The notes under the pieces were generated by a model. The model was not told where the DNA came from. It ran no database searches and saw nothing but the letters and a program-made list of their open reading frames with translations. The translations under genes and the position numbers were made by a program. Below are positions 53,106 to 61,300 of a stretch of 64,000 nucleotides of DNA, piece after piece; the first letter of the stretch is position 1, and each line of letters opens with the position of its first letter. Origin of the DNA: Clostridia bacterium (GTDB lineage Bacteria > Bacillota > Clostridia > Oscillospirales > Acutalibacteraceae); NCBI GenBank assembly GCA_017623575.1, contig JAGAOS010000012.1, forward strand, positions 1 to 64,000. Direction: 5' to 3'.

Positions 53106-53885
53106 ATGGAAAAGAAAAGAGTAGCTTTTATCACAGGCGGCGGCGGATATTTAGGCGGTGAAACTGCACTTACCCTTGCAAGAGAGGGCGTGGCAGTAGG
53201 CGTATGTGATATAAGAGAAGAAAATGTTCAGAATATAGTTGATAAAATCATTGCTGAAGGTGGGGTAGCCAAAGGCTATGTAGCCGATGTAGCGGATTCA
53301 AAAGATATAACTGCCGCTATTGAACAGTGCGCTGAGGATTTTGGTAGACTTGATATTATGATTCACTCCGCAGGTGGTAGCACCCGTATAGCAGGACCGC
53401 AGGCAAAATGGACTCATTTGGTAAATCAGGAAGATTATGTTATTGATAAGGTTTTAAAGGTTAATCTTTACGGTGCATTCTGGTCTAGCCGTGCTGCTGC
53501 AAGAATTATGATAAAGCAGGGCGAGGGTGGTAAGATTATAAATCTAGCTTCAACAGTTGGTGTTAATGGTATGTGCTGCAGTACAGATTACGGTGCCGCA
53601 AAGGGTGGTATTATGTCCCTCACAAAGGGTCTTGCTAAGGAGCTTGGTCCCCACAACATTCAGGTTGTATGTGTTGCGCCCGGTTGTGTTGCCCGCCCTG
53701 AGGATACATTTTTAACAGACAAATATAAATACGGAACTAACTTTTTAAATCAGATGTGTACCGCTACCGATATTGCAGATTTAATTTCATTTTTGGCAAG
53801 TGAGAAAAACCGCTTTATTACAGGTCAGACTTACATTATTGATGGCGGCAGATCTTTAGCACTTAAAGGAACGGATGGAGAGTAA
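53106..53885 (+). CDS. Short-chain dehydrogenase/reductase
   Basis: A 259-residue NAD(P)-dependent oxidoreductase. The cofactor motif is T-G-G-G-G-Y-L-G, the catalytic Tyr and Lys lie in D-Y-G-A-A-K, N-L-A-S supplies the Ser, and a C-terminal ITGQTYIIDGG closes the fold. Asp in V-C-D-I-R-E suggests NAD preference. GAAAGGA precedes the ATG, 20 bp after the dehydroquinase-like gene. Probably acts on a hydroxy or keto group of the same intermediate. Confidence 0.92.
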   Translation: MEKKRVAFITGGGGYLGGETALTLAREGVAVGVCDIREENVQNIVDKIIAEGGVAKGYVADVADSKDITAAIEQCAEDFGRLDIMIHSAGGSTRIAGPQAKWTHLVNQEDYVIDKVLKVNLYGAFWSSRAAARIMIKQGEGGKIINLASTVGVNGMCCSTDYGAAKGGIMSLTKGLAKELGPHNIQVVCVAPGCVARPEDTFLTDKYKYGTNFLNQMCTATDIADLISFLASEKNRFITGQTYIIDGGRSLALKGTDGE

Positions 53886-53890
53886 TTTTT

Positions 53891-54883
53891 ATGAAAGCTA
53901 TGTTAGTTAATGATGGGGGCACACCCATTTGGTCTGATGTTGAAAATCCCGTAATCAAGCCCGAAGAACTGCTTATTAAAATTCGTGCAGTTGGTGTTAA
54001 TCGTGCTGATTTGCTTCAAAGGCAGGGCAAATATCCTTCACCCGAGGGATGTCCACCTTGGATGGGTTTGGAAATCGCAGGTGAGGTTGTCCAAATTGGT
54101 GAGGAAGCTAAAGCAAAAAGCGATTATAAAATAGGGGATAAGGTTTGCGCGCTTCTTGGCGGCGGCGGATATGCTGAATATGTTGCCGTTAAGTATGATA
54201 TGTTAATGCCTGTACCAAAAGGTCTTTCCTTAGAGCAGGCGGCGGCACTTCCTGAAGCCTATGCAACTTCTTATCTTAATCTTTTTATTGAAGGTCATTT
54301 AGAAGCGGGTCAGACTGCATTTATCCCTGCAGGCGCAAGCGGTCTTGCAAGTGTTGCAATTCCTATGGCTAAAGCTTTTGGCGCAAGGGTTATCACATCT
54401 GTTTTAAGTGATGAAATTGCAGAAAATATTAAGTATTTGGGTGCAGATGTTATTATAAATTCTACAAAGCAGGATACCTCTCTGGTGATTGAAAAAGAGG
54501 CGGAAAACGGTCATCCTGTTAATGTATCTATGGATTGTCTTTCAGGTGAAATGCTTGGCAAAAGTCTTCCATTTATGGCAAGAGGCGGCTATTGGATTGT
54601 AATTTCCACCTTAGCCGGTATTGAAACCAATGTTTTGCTCAGACCCTTGCTTACAAAAGGACTCCACCTTGTTGGCAGTATGCTTAGAAACCGCACTCCT
54701 CAGTTTAAAGCGGAGCTTTTGGCAAGTCTTGTTAAAAATGTATGGCCTAAAATTGAGGATGGTACTATCAAACCTTCAATTTATAAGGTTATGCCCATTG
54801 AACAGACTGAAGCAGCACACGCACTTCTTCAGGAGGGTAAAAGTATTGGTAAGGTGGTATTGACTGTAAGTCATGAAGAATAA
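53891..54883 (+). CDS. Quinone oxidoreductase-like MDR protein (PIG3 type)
   Basis: A 330-residue zinc-free medium-chain reductase using NADPH. N-terminal G-V-N-R-A-D-L-L-Q-R and P-G-like region, G-D-K-V, EAYATSYLNLF and the Rossmann-like PAGASGLASVA are those of PIG3/QOR. The two zinc-ligand cysteines of alcohol dehydrogenases are absent. Ends 11 bp inside the transporter gene. Typical reaction: reduction of an enone or quinone, consistent with a dehydration product in the pathway. Confidence 0.9.
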   Translation: MKAMLVNDGGTPIWSDVENPVIKPEELLIKIRAVGVNRADLLQRQGKYPSPEGCPPWMGLEIAGEVVQIGEEAKAKSDYKIGDKVCALLGGGGYAEYVAVKYDMLMPVPKGLSLEQAAALPEAYATSYLNLFIEGHLEAGQTAFIPAGASGLASVAIPMAKAFGARVITSVLSDEIAENIKYLGADVIINSTKQDTSLVIEKEAENGHPVNVSMDCLSGEMLGKSLPFMARGGYWIVISTLAGIETNVLLRPLLTKGLHLVGSMLRNRTPQFKAELLASLVKNVWPKIEDGTIKPSIYKVMPIEQTEAAHALLQEGKSIGKVVLTVSHEE

Positions 54884-55793
54884 AGGTGTTTTTTATAGTC
54901 TGCTTGCTATTATGCTGTGGGGAGCATTGTTTCCTCTTGTAAAGCTTGGCTATAAGCTGTTTAATATAGGTTCAGGTATGGATGCCGTAGGTGATATTCT
55001 TACTTTTGCAGGATTAAGATTTTTAATTTGCGGTGTTATTATATGTATTTTTGCCTATTTCAGGGATAAAAAATCTTATATTCCCCTAAAAAATAACTGG
55101 GGAATGGTTCTTGTTATGGGTGCTTTTGCAATAGTATTGCATTATGCTTTTCAGTATATAGGCTTAAATTTAACAGGTGGCTCTAAAACAGCAATTTTAA
55201 AGCAGTTAGGTGCAATATTCTATATTTGCTTCGCCGCCCTGTTTTTTCCTGATGATAAACTAACCCTTAAAAAGATTTTGGGACTTGTTTTAGGAATTGG
55301 CGGAATTATTGCAATTAATATAGGCTCAGGCGGTTTCGGCTTTGGAATGGGTGATGTTTTAATAATAGGCGCTTCCTTTTGCGGTGTGTTTTCTAACATT
55401 GCGGGCAAAAAGGTTTTTGCAAATGTTGAACCCATTACCGCAACAGGAATATCACAGGCTTTTGGTGGTGCCGTTTTACTTGCTTTTGGCGTAGTGATGG
55501 GTGGTAGCCCAAAGAAGTTTTTGCCATCTAACGCCTCGCAGCTTATATTGTTGGTTATAATAATTTTTATTTCAATTATTAGCTACTGTGTGTGGTATAC
55601 AGTTGTAAAAAAAGAAAATCTTTCAAATCTTTTTATTATAAAGTTTTCAGAGCCTTTGTTTTCTGCCCTGTTCAGCTTTTTAATAATTAATGAGGATATT
55701 TTTAAATGGCAATATGCGGTTGCTTTTCTGCTTATAACCTCAGGTGTTTTCATTGCCAATATTAAAGATAAAATCAAGGGAGAGAAATGTTAA
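54873..55793 (+). CDS. EamA/DMT-family transporter
   Basis: A 306-residue integral membrane protein with about ten hydrophobic helices in two repeats of the EamA (drug/metabolite transporter) fold. Starts with Y-S-L-L-A-I-M-L-W-G-A-L-F-P-L-V-K and has the second-repeat opening G-D-V-L-I-I-G-A-S-F-C-G-V. It overlaps the previous gene by 11 bp and touches the next. It likely moves the substrate or a product of this operon; direction is unknown. Confidence 0.92.
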   Translation: MKNKGVFYSLLAIMLWGALFPLVKLGYKLFNIGSGMDAVGDILTFAGLRFLICGVIICIFAYFRDKKSYIPLKNNWGMVLVMGAFAIVLHYAFQYIGLNLTGGSKTAILKQLGAIFYICFAALFFPDDKLTLKKILGLVLGIGGIIAINIGSGGFGFGMGDVLIIGASFCGVFSNIAGKKVFANVEPITATGISQAFGGAVLLAFGVVMGGSPKKFLPSNASQLILLVIIIFISIISYCVWYTVVKKENLSNLFIIKFSEPLFSALFSFLIINEDIFKWQYAVAFLLITSGVFIANIKDKIKGEKC

Positions 55794-57857
55794 ATGGAAA
55801 ATTATCGCTTCCCTAAGGAATGTACATCAATAATTGATGTAACCAAACCACCGTATAATGTTGATAATACCGGTGCGGAGGATTGCACTAAAAAATTACG
55901 CCAAATAATTGATGATATTTTTAGTGCTTATGAGGTCGAGCTTTTTAAAACCAAAGCCAAATTAGAGGCTATGGATGACCCTAATGCCCTTATTTCCTTT
56001 GAAATAAGAAAGGTCGACGGAAGGCTGAATGTAATTTTCCCTGAGAATTTACCCCCTTCAAAAATAATTTATTTTCCTAACGGTACATACCTTGTAAGTG
56101 ATACAATTTCATATTTTAAAGAAGAATTCCGTAATTTTCTTTCCAGCCTTCGTTATTTAGAAATGAATTGTTGCCTTCGATTTATGGGTGAAAGTAAAGA
56201 CGGTGTTATCATAAAGCTTAAAGATAATCTTCCTGCCTTTGAATATGGCAATGACCGTCCTGTTATCAGCTTTATTCAGGGTGAATCCTCCAACATAGCA
56301 ATGACAAATATGTTAGAAAACCTTACAATCAGCGTAGGTAAGGGTAATCCCGGTGCTACAGGTGTAAGATATTTTGCAAACAATACGGGAGCAGTGCGTA
56401 ATGTGCGTATTATTTCTGAAGACCCTGAATACCGTGGTAATACAGGCTTTTCTGTTATTAATGAGAAAATATCGGCTTGCTATGTTAAAAATTTAGAGGT
56501 TATTGGCTTTAATTACGGTATCAAGGTTACACCTATGGTACTTCACACTACCTTTGAACATATAACCCTAAAGCATCAAAAACGGGTTGGCTTTTATGCG
56601 GGCAATACCGTTATTGCCATTCGTGATTTAAAAAGCGAAAATGAAGTCCCTGCACTTAAAATTGATGGTAAAATAGGTATTGTTGCTCTTATAGATGCCG
56701 AGCTTAAAGGCGGAAATCCCCTTGAAACAGCCATCCGTTATAATTATGGACAGTGTTTTTTGCGTAATATTAAGGCTGAGGGCTATGAATACATTTTGCG
56801 TAAGGATATGAACTTTATGCGTGATGAATCGGTAAAGGATTATCTGGATGAATACTGTTCTCACGGTCCTAAAATGCTTTTTGAACAGGATATTCCAAAA
56901 TCCCTTAATCTGCCTGCTGTCGATGCGCCTGAAGTTCCTTGGGATTCCCCTGAGGATTGGGTAAGTGTCAATAGCTTTGGCGCTAAGGGAGATGGCATTA
57001 CCGATGATACCGAGGCAATTCGCGCCGCTATGAATTGCGGAAAACCGGTGGTATATTTTAATTCGGGAAGATATTTAATAAATGATGTTATTGAAATTCC
57101 CACGCATGTTCGCAGAGTCAATTTTATGTACGGCGATTTGGCGTCGGGTGAAAAACTTTGCAAAATGCGTGATACAGGCGCCTTTAAGGTTGTAGGGGAT
57201 AGCGACAAGCCTCTTATTATTGAGGATCTTTTCGCCTTTGAAAAATTCTTTGGCTTTATGACCTTTTTAGAGCACGCATCAAAACGAACAGTTATTTTAA
57301 GTGATGTTCATGTTCAAACGGCATCTATTTATTTTAATACCGTTACCGGCGGTAAGGTGTTTATGGAAAATACAGGCGGTACAATAGGCGGTATCCCCGG
57401 TGCAGGAAATCGAACAGAGCCTCTTCCGGGCGAAGAAAAATTCCCATACGACCGCACAAGACCTATATTCTATTTTAAAAATCAGCAGGTTTATTGCCGT
57501 CAGATTAACCCCGAAAGAGGACTGCATGAGGTTATTAACGATGGCGGTTTATTGTGGGTAATGGGTTGCAAAACCGAGGAAGAAGGAACGGCTTACGAAA
57601 CCCTAAATGGCGGCTCTACCGAGGTTATAGGCGGTATTTTCACTATTGGTCTTGGTAAGGAACATCCTGCAATTATTAACAACGAATCAAGTGTTAGCAT
57701 ATTTGCAGGAACTTCGGGTATGAATATAAATCAGACCTGGCCAATAGCAGTAAGAGAGATTCAAAACGGCGAGGTAAGAGAGCTTAAAAGAGCCGACTGC
57801 CCACCAATATTTATGGAAAGTTATACAATCCCGCTTTATATCGGAAGAAAAAAGTAA
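55794..57857 (+). CDS. Pectate-lyase-superfamily beta-helix protein, two modules
   Basis: A 687-residue protein with two right-handed beta-helix starts of the pectate lyase 3 superfamily: I-D-V-T-K-P-P-Y-N-V-D-N-T-G near the N-terminus and V-N-S-F-G-A-K-G-D-G-I-T-D-D-T at about 390. The second is a textbook opening motif, the first is degenerate. No signal peptide, so it probably works inside the cell on an oligouronide or similar product. Families with this fold include lyases, GH28 galacturonases and epimerases; the catalytic residues are not identifiable. It begins one base after the transporter stop and ends the operon. Confidence 0.78.
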   Translation: MENYRFPKECTSIIDVTKPPYNVDNTGAEDCTKKLRQIIDDIFSAYEVELFKTKAKLEAMDDPNALISFEIRKVDGRLNVIFPENLPPSKIIYFPNGTYLVSDTISYFKEEFRNFLSSLRYLEMNCCLRFMGESKDGVIIKLKDNLPAFEYGNDRPVISFIQGESSNIAMTNMLENLTISVGKGNPGATGVRYFANNTGAVRNVRIISEDPEYRGNTGFSVINEKISACYVKNLEVIGFNYGIKVTPMVLHTTFEHITLKHQKRVGFYAGNTVIAIRDLKSENEVPALKIDGKIGIVALIDAELKGGNPLETAIRYNYGQCFLRNIKAEGYEYILRKDMNFMRDESVKDYLDEYCSHGPKMLFEQDIPKSLNLPAVDAPEVPWDSPEDWVSVNSFGAKGDGITDDTEAIRAAMNCGKPVVYFNSGRYLINDVIEIPTHVRRVNFMYGDLASGEKLCKMRDTGAFKVVGDSDKPLIIEDLFAFEKFFGFMTFLEHASKRTVILSDVHVQTASIYFNTVTGGKVFMENTGGTIGGIPGAGNRTEPLPGEEKFPYDRTRPIFYFKNQQVYCRQINPERGLHEVINDGGLLWVMGCKTEEEGTAYETLNGGSTEVIGGIFTIGLGKEHPAIINNESSVSIFAGTSGMNINQTWPIAVREIQNGEVRELKRADCPPIFMESYTIPLYIGRKK

Positions 57858-57871
57858 AAACCATTGAGGGC

Positions 57872-58115
57872 GTCTTCGGGGAGTTGCTTTTCATCTTATT
57901 TATTTTACTTGCAAAAGAGAGTTTTGATGATAGCTATACCGTTTCGGTTTATTATAAAGGCTTTAAAAAATCTTCTTATATGGACAATACTGGATGCGAA
58001 ATAGCTTTTTACTGAGTCTTGGGATGATATGCCTGATTATTTATACAACAAGAAAATTGAAGATAAAAAAGATATAGTTGCTCTTATTGCAAGCGCAAGC
58101 TATTCTGCTATTTGA
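57872..58115 (+). pseudogene. Possible frameshifted remnant of a small gene
   Basis: No intact ORF, but two pieces read well in different frames: VFGELLF...SYTVSVYYKGFKKSS...NTGCEIAFY then a stop, and ESWDDMPDYLYNKK...IVALIASASYSAI then a stop. They join naturally at about 58014 with a one-base shift, giving about 80 residues. The beginning resembles the V-F-G-E-L start of small uncharacterised immunity-like/DUF proteins of clostridia. No start codon or ribosome site is seen. Confidence 0.35.
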
Positions 58116-58166
58116 ACCATCAGTTTCAATTCGTTAAAACCATATGTCTTTTTTAAACATTTTATT

Positions 58167-58222
58167 ATCCGCCCAAATTGTCGTTTTTATGCTTGAACAA
58201 CGGCTTTTTTGGCGGATTTTTT
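58167..58222 (+). terminator. Terminator candidate in the 57858-58350 gap
   Basis: ATCCGCC (58167) pairs with GGCGGAT (58211), extended by AAA/TTT and an inner CGTT/AACG pairing, followed by TTTTTT. Confidence 0.6.
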
Positions 58223-58286
58223 ATAAATTTATGTCAAAAATAAACATTTGCCCCTGTTTTTTGATAGTTTTTACAGTAAATGTTTC

Positions 58287-58314
58287 TTGACTTATGTGTC
58301 TTTTTTGTTATATT
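58287..58314 (+). promoter_or_regulatory. Promoter of the surface-protein operon
   Basis: TTGACT (58287-58292), 16-bp spacer, TATATT (58309-58314), 36 bp before ATG 58351. Confidence 0.55.
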
Positions 58315-58324
58315 ATACAATTGT
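58315..58324. promoter_or_regulatory. Palindrome at the transcription start region
   Basis: TACAATTGTA, a perfect 10-bp palindrome just after the -10 box; a small operator is possible. Confidence 0.3.
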
Positions 58325-58350
58325 AATATATTTAAAGGAGTGTGCAGTAA

Positions 58351-61300
58351 ATGTACAAAAAATCATTAGCGGTTTTACTTTCAATATTATTGATTGTAAC
58401 TTCTTTGGTTTCTCTGTTTTCCTTTTCTGCATCGGCTGATAGTGTGAATCTTGTTGCCGATGGTAAATTTGAAAACGGATTCTCAGGCTGGCAGGTATTT
58501 AATAATACCGGAAATGCTTCTGCCGCTTTTGAAGTAGTAAAAGATGGGGAGAACAGCGTTTTAAAATCGGTTCCCGGTCTTTCTATGTTCAAGCAAGTAA
58601 CGCTCGAGGCAGGCGTTTCTTACACTGTTGGTTTCGATTTTAAATTTGATACTAACGCCGCCGTTCCCTCAACCTATGATAGCTTTTATCGTGTGGGCTT
58701 TGCAGCTTCTGTTTCTGCATTGGGTAATGCCAATTTTGTAGGTCCTTATACCAGCGGTAATAAGTATTATTCTGTTTTTCCTAATCAAAGAAATGATTCA
58801 ACAAACTGGAAGTCACATACCTTTACATACACTCCCACCGCAGATATAACTACTTATTTTGTTGTTGGTTCATATAATGGTGATGGTAAGGCAAACTATT
58901 TTGTAGATAATGTTTTTCTTGCAAAAACTTCAGAGCTTGTAAATATAACTACTGTTGCAGGTGAAGGCGGTTCTGTTACTAACTCTTTTAAAACCTTTAA
59001 GGGAGATAATGTAACCGTTAATGCTATTCCGTCTGTAGGATATGAGTTTGAAGGCTGGTATAATGCAGGCAGCGAAAAGCTTTCAACCGAAGCAAGCTAT
59101 ACATTTACAGCAAATTCTGCTGTTGAGCTTACCGCAAAATTCAAGGTTAGTACCTATAATCCCAATATGATAGTAAACGGTAATTTTGCAGTGCAGAATT
59201 TAAACGATTTTGAAGTTTACAAAAATGGCAACAATAAAAATGAAGAATTCACCTTCGTTGCTATTGGCGATGATTACGCAGTTTCGGGTAAGGCAGGTCA
59301 TTCGCTTTTTAAAAAGGTTAATTTAAAAGCGGGAGTAAGCTATACAATGTCCTTTGATTTCCGCTTTGTTACAGATAATGTTCCGGCATCTGTAGATAGC
59401 TTTTACCGTGCAGGTTTTGTAAATTCTGTTGGTGCGCTGGGCGGAAGTATATTTGTTGGTCCAAATGCCACAGGCAATAAATACTATAGCATATACACAA
59501 GTCAAAAAAGCGCTCCTACAACCTGGAAAAATCATTCCTTTACCTTTACTCCTGCAAGCGATATGTCGGTATGGGCTGTAATTGGCTCCTATAATCATGA
59601 AGGCTTAGCTGATTTTGAGCTTGATAATTGGGTGCTTTGCAAAACCGCCGATATAGTTACAGTTACCGCTGTTGCTGAGGCGGGCGGTACTGCTGAAGGC
59701 ACAGCAAAGGTTTTGTTTGGTAAAACCGTTAAGCTTACCGCTAAAGCTGAAGAAGGCTATGAATTTTTGGGGTGGTATGATGGCGATACCTTGGTTTCTG
59801 CCGATGCCGAATATAGCTATATTGCAAATGCAAATATATCTCTTGTAGCTAAATTCAAAAGCACCGCTCCTATTTCAAATTATATTGTAAACGGTGATTT
59901 TGAAAAGCCCTTTACAACCGATACAATTTCAAATGTATCTATACCTGCTGTTGTAGGTAAGTGGGGTAAAATCTATTCAGGCGTTGCCAGAATGGAAGCA
60001 ACCGAAACTAAAGATTTTACTTCAGCAGACAGTGCTGAGAAAAACGGTACACGCTATATCACAAGCGGAGCTACCAAAGATTCCAATCAGTACATCCGAG
60101 CCTTTGGTCAGTACACAAATCTCCCTGCAGGGGAATATGTTCTTTCTTTTGATGCTAAGTCAACAGTTTCTGATACATTTGTTGTAAGCATCAAAAAGGG
60201 ACAGGAATCTATAAATCTTTCAAGCGATACACTTAAGTATCTTGAGCAGTCTGATAGTTGGAAACAGTATTCTATAAGATTTACTGTAGATTCAGCTAGT
60301 TTATATCAAATTGCTTTTGGCGGTAATACCCAAGGTAAAGGCGCAGGCGATTTCTCCATTGATAATGTTGTTTTAGAGGTTTATAAGGATAAAAACCCCA
60401 ATTACATAGTAAACGGCGATTTTGAACAGCCCTTTACAACCGATAAAATTTCAGATGTTTCTTTAAATGCCGTTGTAGGCAAGTGGGGCAAAATCTATTC
60501 GGGTGTTGCCAGAATGGAAGCAACCGAAACTAAAGATTTCACCTCATTTGACAGTGTTGATAGAAACGGTACACGCTATATCACAAGTGGTGCTACTAAA
60601 GATTCCAATAAATATATCCGTGCGTTCGGTCAATATGTTGAGCTTACGGCAGGTGATTATATTCTTGAGTTTGATGCTAAATCTACAGTAGCTAATCTTT
60701 TTGTACTTAGCATTAAAAAAGGTCAGGAGTCAATTAACTTAGGCTCTGATTTAATTAAGTATTTAGATTATTCTGAAGAATGGCAGCGTTATGTTGTAAA
60801 ATTTACTGCCGATGCAGATGGTATTTATCAGATAGCTTTTGGTGGCAATTCGCAGGGTAGCTTTGAGGGCGATTTTTCAATTGATAATGTTGCACTCTTT
60901 AGTTCTGAGGGTTACATAAGCGTTATTGCCGCTACTGATGGCGGTGGTAAGGTAACCTATCCTATTGGAAATCAGGTGCTTGGCTCTACCGCTACCGTAA
61001 TTGCTACTGCTGACGCAGGTTATATTTTCGCCGGTTGGTACAAGGGCAATGAGCTTGTTTCTGCTGATGCATCCTACTCTTTTGTCGTTACGGAATCTGT
61101 AGAGATTAAAGCAAAGTTTGAGCTTGATTTGGATGACGACGATGCAATTATTAAAAATGGTAAGTTTGATACTAACTCTACCGCAGGTTGGAATGTTGTT
61201 TTAACCGAGGGTGGTTCTAAGGCTTCTGTGGTTGTTGATGATGCAACCGGTAGTGCTGTTGCCAAAACAACAGGTAGGGGCGCAGTTGCCTTTATGCAGA

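Noticed and set aside
59878..60900. Repeat array reminiscent of a CRISPR or satellite
   Set aside because: Units are 522 bp, in frame and coding; no short repeats with spacers or cas genes occur in the window.
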